DNA of 64,000 nt from Collinsella sp. (GCA_019425015.1 JAHYYJ010000006.1:1-64000), one strand, 5' to 3'; shown: positions 53,048 through 61,902, numbered from the stretch's first letter. The notes: generated by a model not told the origin, from the sequence alone. Made by a program: numbers and translations.

Positions 53048-56000
53048 CTACACGTCCCTCCTTACAAACGTTCCTTCGTGGTTATACGAGCAGCGCGCAT
53101 GCGCGGCTTGCGCCGACGTCGGGTCGACAGCGGCGACGATGCCCGCCTCGAGTTCGCGCAAGCGCTCGGCGATGCCGGCCTCCACGCGGTCGAGCAGCGC
53201 ATCGAAGTCCATGTTGCCGCCCTCGCCCGGAAAGCCCTTCTTAAGGCCCGGGATGCGACCGTCGCCGCGCTCTTCCTCGAGCAGCTCGGCACTTGCGGCG
53301 CCGCGCAGCGCGGGCTTGCCGCCCTTGGTCGAAAAATAGAGCGCAGCACGGGTATCTAGGCCCAGCGCCCGACGCATGGCCTGCGCGTAGATGAGTGTCT
53401 GGGTATGGGGCGGCAGCCAACGCGGGTCGTCGATAGGGGCCTCGCCCGACTCTTCGTCGCGCACCGTGGGGTCGGCGAGCTTAAACTCCTCGACACCCGA
53501 ACGATGCTTGTAGTCAATCACCACGGCGCGATTCTCGGCATCCACGTCAACGCGGTCGATGCGCCCACCGAGCGGCCAACCGGCATACTCGACCTGGAGC
53601 TCGTTGAACGCAAACTCCAGATAGCGCGGCGCGAAGGGCGCGAGCGCCTCGGACTCGTAGGTGAGCACGCCCTCCAGCTGCGGCAAGATCTCGGCCACCT
53701 GGCGCTCCTCCACTGGAGAGAGCGGCACCAGCGGGCCCTCGGTACCGCGCTTGCCGGCGTGCTCGGCCAAGGTCTCGTCAAAGACCTCGCGCAGTAGCTC
53801 CTGTGCGCGTGGCAGATTCATGGGCGTCACGCGCTCCATGCCCTCTTGGGGCAGACGGGCATGGAGGTGCTCCAACACATCGTGGACAAAGTTGCCCTTC
53901 TCCATGTTGCCAAAGTCCGCGTCGATGGACTGAGGCTTGACGCGATACGAGACGAACCAGCACAGCGGGCAGGTGGAATAGGCCTCAATCTGCGAGGCGG
54001 ACGTCAGGCGCGGCACGAGCGGCGCGTCCTCGCCCTCGCCGTCACGACGGCGCAGGACCAAATACGGCACGGCCTCGGCACTCAGATGCTGAGGGGCTTC
54101 ACAGATCACGCGCTCGCGCTTGAGACCTTCGCCTGCCGCGGGATCGAAGTCCCTTACGATATCACCCTCACCCACGCACTTCGCCTTGTCGGCGCCAGCG
54201 GCTTTAGCGTCACCAGCGGTCTTAGCGTCGTCAGCGATCTTAGCGCCGTCAGCCTCGGCATGCGCCCGCAACTCGGTCCACACGGCAGCCGGATAGCACT
54301 CGCGCGCCTGGCGATCGTGGGTCACACGGGCGAGCGTAACCGGGCCGCGTGACGCCTGCATCGCGTGGCCAAAGCGCGCGCGCAGCAAGGCCGCGGGCTC
54401 AAGCATCACGCCCTCGCGACCAAGGCTCGCCGCCAGCGTGGCCAGCGGCCCCTCCTCGTGTGAGAGCGGATAGCTGTCCAAATCGACATCGGCAAACAGC
54501 ACGGCATCGTAGCTGCCGGGGCGCAGAGCCGCCGCATCGGCAAGCGAAGCAAAACGAACCTGGGCGCGCGGCGCGCGGTCAACCTCGTGGGTCTCGTAAT
54601 CATAGGCGGTGCTACGCTTGTCCACCTTGGTGCGAATGCCATCGAGCACGGGCACGGTCGCGGCCTGCGACACGTCGAGCGCGCGGGCGCCGTTCATAAG
54701 GATGTCGATGGCGTGGCGCAGCAGGGCTACCTCCGCCTGGCGACGGGCCTGGCCATCCAAGCTGCCCAGCGAGCGATCGGGCAACGCCTCGGCAACGGCA
54801 AGCATGGCCTTGAGCGCCGTCACGGGCTTGTCACGCCACAGCGCCTGGAACACGTCCGAAACCACACACGGCACGTTCTTAAACCAGTTCTCGTCGCTCG
54901 CCGCCTTGCGCGCGCCCCTCACCTGGCCCTGAACGCTCTGCAGCAGGCTCTTAACGCCCGCGATAGTCTTGCTGCGCGAGAGACGCATATTCTTATCGAA
55001 GGTACGGGCATTGACGGCATCAGCGCCCGAAAGCGGACTGTAGATCCAGTCGGTAAGCTCCGGCGCGGGCCACCACTCGGTCTTTGACGCCATGCCCTCA
55101 TCGGCGGCCTTCATGCGCTCGATCAGGCCGGCAAGCGCCGCAAGCTGCCTGCCCGCAATGGATTGGGAAAACGCCGTGAACTCAACTGTCTCGGCAGCGA
55201 TATGACGAGCCGCCAGACGAGAGGCGAGCTCACCGAACAGCTGGGGTGCCCGGGCAGAAACAACGAGCACGCACACGGGGTCGGCGGGCGTTGCAGCAGC
55301 TTTATCGGCCTTGGACTCCTTGTGCACTTTCACCAACTTATCGATGGCGTCCGCATAGACATGAGCACGGGCATGGGGACCGGCGACCTCAATAAAGACA
55401 GGCTGAGCGGCAGTCCCGCAAGCGACATCAGACGCGACGGCGTCCTCCCCCAGCGGCGCGGCCTCAAACAGCACACCGCGGGCATCAAATGCCGTGGCAA
55501 GCTCCTCGCGCATCGCCGCCTGCTCGCGGGCAAGCAGCACGACGACCTCTCCCCCATTGTTCGCCACGGCAGATAGCAGCTCGAGCAGGCCGTGCGTAAA
55601 CGACGTGACACCGCGCACGCATACGGCGCGGGTGCACGCCGGCAGGTTATCGGCCAGGGCACCGGCTATAATGTCAGCTGCCTCGCAGGGCTCGACCATA
55701 TCTCGACGGTCCAAACCGCCCGCATAGGCACGCAAAAGCTCGAACACACGAGCCTCGGCATCGCTTTTTGGCTCAGGCTGGCAATTGTTGTCACGGCATC
55801 GCTCGGCCGTCGTCCCCGCAACGCCCGGCAACACGTCGCGGGCCATGCGCGCAAGCATGCGCACTGTACCCTGGCTGCGCGAAAGCGGCTGTAGGTCGGC
55901 ATCATCGAGACGCGTGACCATGTCCGAGAACAGCATCTGGCGCTGCAGGTTGTCGACGAAACCGCGCCCGTCACCCAATAGCTCCCAAAGCGAACGAAGC

Positions 56001-56197
56001 CACGATGTAGGCGTCTTGTAGTCGATACCCAGTGAAACCCCGGCTTCCGCCACATCATGACGGCACAGGTCGAGCTCGGCAAACGTAGGTGCCAGCAGCA
56101 CGGCACGCCCGTGGCGGGCAATAAGGTCGGCAAGCAACGCCGACTCGGCATCGCTCAAATCCGTGCCGGCATTGGTGGTATAGATTCGAACAGGCAT
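53048..56197 (-). CDS. addB: Helicase-nuclease AddB subunit
   Basis: A 1049-aa second subunit with a degenerate helicase N-terminus lacking a clear Walker A and a C-terminal RecB-type nuclease (AVVIDYKHRSGVEEF). Most AddB proteins carry a four-Cys 4Fe-4S site around the nuclease. Here only STCPLC and one late Cys (HARCSYN) are seen, so the cluster may be missing. A short Ala/Asp/Lys repeat (ADDAKTAGDAKAAGADKAK) interrupts the middle at about 54.18-54.25 kb. GCGGAGG precedes ATG. Confidence 0.88.
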   Translation of the reverse strand: MPVRIYTTNAGTDLSDAESALLADLIARHGRAVLLAPTFAELDLCRHDVAEAGVSLGIDYKTPTSWLRSLWELLGDGRGFVDNLQRQMLFSDMVTRLDDADLQPLSRSQGTVRMLARMARDVLPGVAGTTAERCRDNNCQPEPKSDAEARVFELLRAYAGGLDRRDMVEPCEAADIIAGALADNLPACTRAVCVRGVTSFTHGLLELLSAVANNGGEVVVLLAREQAAMREELATAFDARGVLFEAAPLGEDAVASDVACGTAAQPVFIEVAGPHARAHVYADAIDKLVKVHKESKADKAAATPADPVCVLVVSARAPQLFGELASRLAARHIAAETVEFTAFSQSIAGRQLAALAGLIERMKAADEGMASKTEWWPAPELTDWIYSPLSGADAVNARTFDKNMRLSRSKTIAGVKSLLQSVQGQVRGARKAASDENWFKNVPCVVSDVFQALWRDKPVTALKAMLAVAEALPDRSLGSLDGQARRQAEVALLRHAIDILMNGARALDVSQAATVPVLDGIRTKVDKRSTAYDYETHEVDRAPRAQVRFASLADAAALRPGSYDAVLFADVDLDSYPLSHEEGPLATLAASLGREGVMLEPAALLRARFGHAMQASRGPVTLARVTHDRQARECYPAAVWTELRAHAEADGAKIADDAKTAGDAKAAGADKAKCVGEGDIVRDFDPAAGEGLKRERVICEAPQHLSAEAVPYLVLRRRDGEGEDAPLVPRLTSASQIEAYSTCPLCWFVSYRVKPQSIDADFGNMEKGNFVHDVLEHLHARLPQEGMERVTPMNLPRAQELLREVFDETLAEHAGKRGTEGPLVPLSPVEERQVAEILPQLEGVLTYESEALAPFAPRYLEFAFNELQVEYAGWPLGGRIDRVDVDAENRAVVIDYKHRSGVEEFKLADPTVRDEESGEAPIDDPRWLPPHTQTLIYAQAMRRALGLDTRAALYFSTKGGKPALRGAASAELLEEERGDGRIPGLKKGFPGEGGNMDFDALLDRVEAGIAERLRELEAGIVAAVDPTSAQAAHARCSYNHEGTFVRRDV

Positions 56198-56281
56198 GGT
56201 CCTCCGCTCAAACTGTTCGCAATAATCAATGCATCCATCCTACCCGCCCAAGCGGACAGATTTGCCCCACGCCAACAGATT

Positions 56282-56366
56282 TGATCCCTTGGGGACGGAG
56301 GAAAACGGATCATGGAGAGGGTCAGTCTAACCCGGTGATCCGTTTTCCTCCGTCCCCAGGGGATCA
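56282..56366. repeat. Near-perfect 31-bp inverted repeat upstream of addB
   Basis: Arms 56282-56312 and 56336-56366 differ at one position; the shared core is ggggacggaggaaaacgg. The 23-bp loop contains a further GGGT...ACCC pairing. It lies between yerC and addB. No coding frame. Confidence 0.8.
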
Positions 56367-56396
56367 AAAAACCGCCCCCGGAGGAGCGGTTTTGCA
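56366..56396 (-). terminator. Rho-independent terminator after the YerC-like gene
   Basis: AAAACCGC (56368-56375) pairs with GCGGTTTT (56386-56393) around a 10-nt loop, giving T-runs on both strands. It is 21 bp after the yerC-like stop on the minus strand. Confidence 0.8.
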
Positions 56397-56416
56397 CAAT
56401 TCGTTTTTGGCGCGGC

Positions 56417-56716
56417 CTACTCGCCATCCTCCAGTTTAATGAGGATCTTGCGGTAGCCACCGTACTCGCCGTTGAGCGCCTTGGACACACGGCTCACCGT
56501 GGTGGACGAAGCGCCGGTACGCGCCTGAACCTCGACATAGGGCTCGCCCTCGTCCAGGTAACGCGCGACTTGCAAACGCTGCGATAGATCGCAAATCTCA
56601 CGCGGCGTGCAGATATCGGTCAAAAACGCTTGGATATCTTTCTCGTCGTCCAAAAGGCTAAATGCGTGGACCAGCTGCTTGACATCAGGCTTGTCAAACA
56701 TGTTCTCGATATTCAT
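56417..56716 (-). CDS. YerC/YecD family TrpR-related regulator
   Basis: A 99-aa helical DNA-binding protein of the YerC/YecD (TrpR-like) family. The core DICTPREICDLSQRLQVARYLDEGEPYVEVQARTGASSTTVSRV contains the helix-turn-helix (about residues 60-82), and a short tail follows (GGYRKILIKL). Effector unknown. A GGCGGTGAT site precedes the ATG. Confidence 0.88.
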   Translation of the reverse strand: MNIENMFDKPDVKQLVHAFSLLDDEKDIQAFLTDICTPREICDLSQRLQVARYLDEGEPYVEVQARTGASSTTVSRVSKALNGEYGGYRKILIKLEDGE

Positions 56717-57039
56717 CGATCACCGCCAAACCCGCCAAAAGGCATCGAAGTTGATACTGACATCGGGCATCGTTCACCCGTAATATGCAATAGGGCAACG
56801 CCTGTGGCTTTTGCCCGTAGCAGTGTAGCACACCACCAAACTAAAGCGACAAGACTCTCTGCCAGCGGCGCGTTTTCTAGGACGAACGCCGTTTTGAAAC
56901 CGAATACGCACGCAAGCTCCACGAATATCTGAGACAATGGGCGCCCAAACAGGGCCGTGCCCGCGCATCTATCCGAGTTGCAAAGGCATGTGCCTCTCAC
57001 GCCTCTTTGCCACGTCTTGCGCAAGAAAGGATTCACACC
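56717..57039. other. Divergent intergenic region, yerC-like / holin-family
   Basis: 323 bp, non-coding as far as I can see. GGGCAA...TTGCCC (about 56792-56815) is a small inverted repeat. GAGACAATGG at about 56931-56940 resembles a -10 region for the plus-strand gene. Confidence 0.4.
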
Positions 57040-57405
57040 ATGCGCTTTATGCTTAACTGGCTCTTTACCTCAATCGCCATCGCGATCGCAACGTTTCTCG
57101 TCCCCGGCATTCAGCCCTTCGGCATGGCCGACGCCTGGGTGTGTTTTGCCTTCGTGGGACTGTTCCTCAACATAGTCGACTCGCTCGTAAAGCCGTTCCT
57201 GACGGTCATCTCGCTGCCGCTCACTATTATCACGCTTGGTATTTTTCAGCTTGTGGTCAACAGCTTTATGCTCGAGCTGGCCAGCTACCTGTCGGTCAAT
57301 CTGCTGGGCGCGGGTATCTCCATTGCCAGCTTTGGATCGGCCTTTATGGGCAGCATCCTGGTATCCATCATGCGCAGCATTCTCGACAGCGTCGCCAGGA
57401 ACTAA
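57040..57405 (+). CDS. Phage-holin-4-like (YvlD-type) membrane protein
   Basis: A 121-aa protein with four hydrophobic helices (about residues 3-22, 30-50, 55-80, 88-112) and the family sequence NIVDSLVKPFLTVISLPLTIITLG. Pfam calls the group phage holin family 4, but it is a widespread chromosomal membrane protein (for example YvlD) and no phage genes are near. ATG 57040 lies 8 nt after AAAGGA. Function unknown. Confidence 0.85.
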   Translation: MRFMLNWLFTSIAIAIATFLVPGIQPFGMADAWVCFAFVGLFLNIVDSLVKPFLTVISLPLTIITLGIFQLVVNSFMLELASYLSVNLLGAGISIASFGSAFMGSILVSIMRSILDSVARN

Positions 57406-57436
57406 AGCGACCGGATTCGGACCGCCACAACACACC

Positions 57437-57475
57437 TAAAGAAGGCCGTCCATCGCAACGATGGGCGGCCTTGTC
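57437..57475 (+). terminator. Rho-independent terminator after the holin-family gene
   Basis: AAGGCCG-t-CCATC pairs with GATGG-g-CGGCCTT around GCAAC, followed by GTCATTT. Confidence 0.82.
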
Positions 57476-57541
57476 ATTTGTCGAGCCTCAGAGGGCAAGA
57501 AAATCCGGCATTTCTGCCCCGTCCCCCAATGGCAGGTGGGA

Positions 57542-57970
57542 CTAGATGACGTAGTCGTAGCCCTCGTTGGGGGCAACGAGCGCATCGAGCGTCACACCGT
57601 CGAGGTAGTCGTTGATGAGCTTGTCCAGGTTCTTCCACACGTCGAGCGTGGGGCACTCGTCCGAACGCGAGCAGCCCTTGCAGTCGCCGTCCAGGCATGC
57701 GACCGGTGCCAGGCTGCCTTCGGTCAGGCGCAAGATCTCGCCCACCGTGTACTGCTCGGGCGGGCGCGTGAGCACGTAGCCGCCGCCCTTGCCGCGCATG
57801 CCCGAGAGCATATTGGCGCGGACGAGCGTAGCCAAGATGTTCTCCAGATACTTCTCCGAAATCCCCTGACGCGCGGCGATCTCTTTGAGGGGAATGCGGC
57901 CGGCCGCCTGGTGCTCGGCCAGGTCGACCATAACGCGCAGGGCATATCTGCCCTTTGTGGAAACCAACAT
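57542..57970 (-). CDS. Rrf2-family transcriptional regulator
   Basis: A 142-aa winged-helix regulator (MLVSTKGRYALRVMVDLAEHQ; IPLKEIAARQGISEKYLENIL is the HTH). Four cysteines (CLDGDCKGCSRSDEC, about residues 91-105) could hold an Fe-S cluster as in IscR/RsrR-type members, unlike the cysteine-poor CymR. Divergent placement from cysK suggests control of cysteine synthesis, or response to Fe-S or redox state. A 253-bp shared promoter region separates them. Confidence 0.88.
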   Translation of the reverse strand: MLVSTKGRYALRVMVDLAEHQAAGRIPLKEIAARQGISEKYLENILATLVRANMLSGMRGKGGGYVLTRPPEQYTVGEILRLTEGSLAPVACLDGDCKGCSRSDECPTLDVWKNLDKLINDYLDGVTLDALVAPNEGYDYVI

Positions 57971-58223
57971 ATATATTGCTGCCTTTCGGTCTTTTAATTC
58001 GTAGAAATTCTAGCCGAAAAATTGGTTTTGAACATACCTATTCCTGTCAAGCTGGTTAATCGACTCGTAATAATCTTCTATTTCCTATTGCGTTACTAGG
58101 CTTTACTGTCTACTATGCTTGCCAACAGCAAGACGAACAACCTATAAGGTTTATGGGTTTTGCTGTTACACACACCGTAAAACCACACGGTATCCAGTCA
58201 TTTGAACACTTTGGAGGTTCACC
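57971..58223. promoter_or_regulatory. Shared Rrf2 regulator / cysK promoter region
   Basis: AT-rich compared with its flanks. Inverted repeats include CTTGC-caaca-GCAAG (about 58110-58124), AACCTATAAGGTT (about 58139-58151) and GGTTTT...AAAACC (about 58155-58184). Any of these could be the Rrf2 operator. No terminator or T-box is evident. No small gene seen. Confidence 0.4.
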
Positions 58224-59162
58224 ATGAGCAATGTTTACACGTCCATCGATCAGCTTATCGGCCACACTCCGCTTCTGGAGCTCACTCACTTTGAGGCCGA
58301 TGAGGACCTCAAGGCCCGCGTGCTCGTCAAGCTGGAATACTTCAACCCCGCCGGGTCCGTCAAAGACCGCGTCGCCAAGAACATGATTGACGAGGCCGAG
58401 AAGGCCGGCAAGCTCGTGCGCGGTGGCGACTACACCATCATCGAGCCCACGAGCGGCAACACCGGCGTCGGCATCGCCTCGGTGGCGGCGGCCCGCGGCT
58501 ACAAGGTGATCATCACTATGCCCGAGACCATGTCCGTCGAGCGCCGCAAGCTCATGCAGGCATACGGCGCACAGCTCGTGCTCACCGACGGCTCCAAGGG
58601 CATGAAGGGCGCCATCGCCAAGGCCGAAGAACTGCAGAAGGAGACCCCCAACAGCATTATCGCCGGCCAGTTTGTAAACCCCGCCAACCCCGCCATCCAC
58701 AAGGCCACGACCGGCCCCGAGATCTGGGATGACACCGACGGCAAGGTCGGCATCTTCGTCGCCGGCGTCGGCACCGGCGGCACCGTGACCGGCGTGGGCG
58801 AGTTCCTCAAGGAGCAAAACCCCGAGATTCAGGTCGTCGCCGTCGAGCCCGCCACCTCCCCGGTGCTCTCCAAGGGCCAGGCCGGCCCGCATAAGATCCA
58901 GGGTATCGGTGCCGGCTTTGTGCCCGACGTCCTCGACACCCAGGTCTACGACGAGATCATCCCCGTCGAGAACGACGACGCCTTTGCCACCGGCCGCGCC
59001 GTGGGCCACAAGGAGGGCGTGCTCGTGGGCATTTCGTCCGGCGCCGCCGTGTGGGCCGCACTGCAGCTGGCCAAGCGCCCCGAGAACGAGGGCAAGACCA
59101 TCGTGGCACTGCTCGCCGACACCGGCGAGCGCTACCTGTCCACGGCACTCTTCCAGGACTAG
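58224..59162 (+). CDS. cysK: Cysteine synthase A
   Basis: A 312-aa PLP-dependent O-acetylserine sulfhydrylase. IGHTPLLELTHF at the N-terminus, the PLP lysine in NPAGSVKDRVAKNMI (about residue 46), PTSGNTGVGIASVAAARGY, the phosphate loop GVGTGGTVTGVGEFL and GISSGAAVWAAL near the C-terminus are complete. TTTGGAGG precedes ATG. Likely controlled by the divergent Rrf2 regulator. No serine acetyltransferase is adjacent. Confidence 0.95.
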   Translation: MSNVYTSIDQLIGHTPLLELTHFEADEDLKARVLVKLEYFNPAGSVKDRVAKNMIDEAEKAGKLVRGGDYTIIEPTSGNTGVGIASVAAARGYKVIITMPETMSVERRKLMQAYGAQLVLTDGSKGMKGAIAKAEELQKETPNSIIAGQFVNPANPAIHKATTGPEIWDDTDGKVGIFVAGVGTGGTVTGVGEFLKEQNPEIQVVAVEPATSPVLSKGQAGPHKIQGIGAGFVPDVLDTQVYDEIIPVENDDAFATGRAVGHKEGVLVGISSGAAVWAALQLAKRPENEGKTIVALLADTGERYLSTALFQD

Positions 59163-59261
59163 AGCTCTCGTTCTTAGAACGAGTCCAAGGCACGCCGGTC
59201 TCCCCTCTCTTCTGGCAGCCTGAGCTCATCCCAACAGGGTGTCCCACAGGACGCCCGAACT

Positions 59262-59312
59262 TGCTACAATGTCTGCGGCGCGGAACCAGCCTCCCGCGCC
59301 GCTTTTCTTTTT
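59262..59312 (+). terminator. Terminator, possibly a promoter-attenuator, ahead of mnmA
   Basis: GCGGCGCGG (59275-59283) pairs with CCGCGCCGC (59294-59302), followed by TTTTCTTTTTT. It may end cysK mRNA. TGCTACAAT (about 59262-59270), an extended -10, sits just before the stem, so transcripts begun there would meet the hairpin before mnmA. Confidence 0.75.
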
Positions 59313-59342
59313 TGGCCACATGCCACCAAGGAGAACCTCCCC

Positions 59343-60443
59343 ATGCACAACAAGCGCGTGCTCGTCGCCATGAGCGGCGGCGTCGATTCCAGCGTGACCG
59401 CGTATCTGCTCAAAAGTCAGGGTTACGAATGTGTCGGTGCCACCATGCGCCTCACCTGCCCCGCGCCCGATCCCGCCACGGGCATGAGTAAGGTCGACCA
59501 CGACATCGCCGATGCAAAGGCCGTCGCCGAGCGCCTGGGGATACCCCATCACGTGCTCGACTTGCAGCAAACCTTCGACCGCAACGTTGTCGAGCGTTTT
59601 ATGAACGCCTACCAGGAGGGGCTGACGCCCAATCCGTGTATCATCTGCAACCGCCATATTAAGTTTGGCGCGCTGCTCGATGCAGCGCTGGACATGGGCT
59701 GCGACTACATCGCCACGGGCCATTACGCCAAAACAAGCCAGGCGGCAGACGGCACCTGGCAGCTGCATCGCGGCGAGGACCCCAAAAAGGACCAGAGTTA
59801 CTTTTTGTATTCGCTTACGCAGGAGCGTCTGGCGCGCACGATTTTTCCGCTGGCGGGTCTGGACAAGGAGCGCAACGTGCGCCGGATTGCCGCCGAGCAG
59901 GGCTTCATCAACGCCAAGAAGGCCGAAAGCGAGGATATCTGCTTTATTCCAGACGGTGACTACGCGGGCTATATCGAGCGCCGTTGCGGACATCCCGCTG
60001 CACCGGGCGACATTATGTGGCGCGACGGCAGCGTGGTCGGGCGCCACAACGGCGCGCTGCGCTACACCATCGGCCAGCGCAAGGGCCTGGGCGTCGCGAT
60101 GGCGCATCCCGTGTACGTAACGGGTGTCGACGCCGTCAACAACACCGTGCATCTGGGCGAGGCAGAGGACCTGACGGCCACGGCGCTCACGGCCAACGAC
60201 TGGATCTGGAGCGCCCCTGCCGACCGCATGGAGGCCGAGCTGGATGCCGGCGGCATCCGCGTGGGCGCCAAGTACCGCTACCGACAGAAAGACCAGGCAG
60301 CGATCCTTACGTGCGGCGAAGACGGGCAAATGTTGCTGACCTTTGACGAGCCGCAGCGCGCCATCGCCCCCGGCCAAGCCGTTGTAGTCTATCGCGGCGA
60401 CATCGTCCTGGGCGGCGGCACCGTGACCGGCGCACTTAAGTAG
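59343..60443 (+). CDS. mnmA: tRNA-specific 2-thiouridylase
   Basis: A 366-aa PP-loop enzyme that thiolates U34 of tRNA-Lys/Glu/Gln. AMSGGVDSSVTAYLL (ATP loop, residues 9-23), NPCIICNRHIKFG (catalytic Cys), ATGHYA, DQSYFLYSL and ESEDICFIPDGDY (second Cys) are all present. AAGGAG precedes ATG by 9 nt. The cysteine desulfurase partner is not in the window; cysK upstream supplies cysteine. Confidence 0.95.
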   Translation: MHNKRVLVAMSGGVDSSVTAYLLKSQGYECVGATMRLTCPAPDPATGMSKVDHDIADAKAVAERLGIPHHVLDLQQTFDRNVVERFMNAYQEGLTPNPCIICNRHIKFGALLDAALDMGCDYIATGHYAKTSQAADGTWQLHRGEDPKKDQSYFLYSLTQERLARTIFPLAGLDKERNVRRIAAEQGFINAKKAESEDICFIPDGDYAGYIERRCGHPAAPGDIMWRDGSVVGRHNGALRYTIGQRKGLGVAMAHPVYVTGVDAVNNTVHLGEAEDLTATALTANDWIWSAPADRMEAELDAGGIRVGAKYRYRQKDQAAILTCGEDGQMLLTFDEPQRAIAPGQAVVVYRGDIVLGGGTVTGALK

Positions 60444-60451
60444 CCGCGGGT

Positions 60452-61825
60452 TTATCGCTGCACGTGTCGAAGTACCTCAACAGCGGCACCAACCTCGATT
60501 ACGCGACGCTCGAGGCCGCGGCGGATGGCCTCGAGTCGACCCTCCGCCGTGGCCCATTTGCTCTGCGAAAGAATCTCGATCGCCTCATCAACAAATCCGT
60601 TGAGCCGCGATGAATCGAACCAATCGAGCAAATCCGCAAGCGCCAGCTGGACGGAAGGGTCGGGCCCAAACGGCTTAGCGGAAAACCCAAACTCCCCAGC
60701 TGCGAGCACGGCAGTTGGTACGTTGTACCACAGGCAGTTGCCGCTATCGAACAGCGGAGCAGGTTTTATCTCCAGGGTGTCGACATTGCGGATGATGCCG
60801 AAGTTTCGCCAATGGCGATCGCTGTTGGCCAAAAGGGCATCGCAAACGATCATCTGCGACATAGACCTTCTCACGGCAGCCTCGTCTGCTCCATGCTTAC
60901 CAAGAAAGCGGCAGTACCGGTCGTACGTCGAACTTCCTCGCTGGCCACCAAGGGCGTTCTTAACGTAAACAGCCGGAACATATTCCTCGCGGCCGTCAAG
61001 AAAGTCGTCGCACAGACACACAGGGCCATCGAACATGCGCTCAACCGTGTAAGGAACAAACTCCCCCTTGGAAAGCAAGAGACGATGCAGAGCCGTTGCA
61101 ACCGCCTCGTTAAAGGGCCGTTGGTCGTCCATGCCGCACCCCTTGACCAGAACGCGAACACCGTTGCGAATCATCCACGATTTAGGAAGCTCGCCCTCGG
61201 ATGTGTTGTCGGGATTTTTAAGACCGATGCCCTCCAGCCAACCCGAACGCCCCTCGGGCGCCGATCGCTCAAAATCATTCTCGAAGTAATTGAGGTTTCG
61301 CCATTCGAGCCCGTCGCATTCTGCCGGCCGCAGCCAATAGCAATCCGAAAGCGAGAGGCCCAGGCACTGAACCGGTGCCTCAACGCCGTTGACAATTCCC
61401 AGCTCGCGGTAGCGCGAGATAAGCCCGGGGCGAACATCGGGCACCGACCGATGGCTCCACCACACGTTGAGCTCCCGTTTATTCACCGTAGGAGAAGAAC
61501 TCGAGCACGTGCCAAACGGCATCCTCTGCGCATCGAGCACCTCGGCGATTTCGAAGGGAAACTCACGTGTCGGATCAAATGAGACATGCGCGACCTCATG
61601 GTCGGCCGACATCAGCGTAAACTTGCGCCCCACATCGGCCGCAGGACGGCGTCCACGTTTGCGGACCTTTTGATAAGCGAGCGCAGAATCATACTCAACC
61701 ATCTTCCGTCCGCCCACAATATCGCACGCGAGCGTTCCCGATGCGGCAAGTTGCGATATGCGGGCTTTCGTAACGCCCAACAGGCGGGCGGCATCACCCA
61801 TAGATAAGTACTCAGATGTATTCAT
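60452..61825 (-). CDS. Single-chain HTH-HipA-like kinase
   Basis: A 457-aa protein joining an N-terminal MerR/excisionase-type helix-turn-helix (about residues 5-60; MGDAARLLGVTKARISQLAA) to a HipA-like kinase. Kinase features are NTSEGELPKSW (nucleotide-binding loop), VLVKG (lysine), NEAVATALHRLL (glutamate helix), ANSDRHWRNFG (catalytic D-x-H-x2-N, about 334-343) and PAPLFDSG (metal Asp). No separate HipB antitoxin is next to it. I prefer ATG 61825 (MNTSEYLS) behind ACGAGGTG; GTG/ATG codons at 61837/61834 overlap the site. A 31-bp-spaced inverted repeat lies upstream. Possible self-regulated toxin or signalling kinase. Confidence 0.8.
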   Translation of the reverse strand: MNTSEYLSMGDAARLLGVTKARISQLAASGTLACDIVGGRKMVEYDSALAYQKVRKRGRRPAADVGRKFTLMSADHEVAHVSFDPTREFPFEIAEVLDAQRMPFGTCSSSSPTVNKRELNVWWSHRSVPDVRPGLISRYRELGIVNGVEAPVQCLGLSLSDCYWLRPAECDGLEWRNLNYFENDFERSAPEGRSGWLEGIGLKNPDNTSEGELPKSWMIRNGVRVLVKGCGMDDQRPFNEAVATALHRLLLSKGEFVPYTVERMFDGPVCLCDDFLDGREEYVPAVYVKNALGGQRGSSTYDRYCRFLGKHGADEAAVRRSMSQMIVCDALLANSDRHWRNFGIIRNVDTLEIKPAPLFDSGNCLWYNVPTAVLAAGEFGFSAKPFGPDPSVQLALADLLDWFDSSRLNGFVDEAIEILSQSKWATAEGRLEAIRRGLERRVIEVGAAVEVLRHVQR

Positions 61826-61855
61826 ATGCCGCATCACCTCGTTAAGTAATTTACG

Positions 61856-61894
61856 CGTTTAGTTAACATATTACATACATCATAATACTAAACG
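61856..61894. promoter_or_regulatory. Candidate operator of the HTH-HipA-like gene
   Basis: CGTTTAGT (61856-61863) and ACTAAACG (61887-61894) are exact inverted repeats, centre to centre 31 bp (about three helical turns). The AT-rich spacer holds probable promoter sequence. It lies 31 bp upstream of the start codon. Confidence 0.5.
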
Positions 61895-61902
61895 ACCTAA
61901 GG

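Noticed and set aside
54170..54260. Ala/Asp/Lys repeat in addB as a frameshift or insertion of foreign DNA
   Set aside because: The frame stays open, codon use matches the flanks and it fits an expanded linker.
57040..57405. Prophage remnant suggested by the name phage holin family
   Set aside because: The family is a common chromosomal membrane protein and there are no other phage genes nearby.
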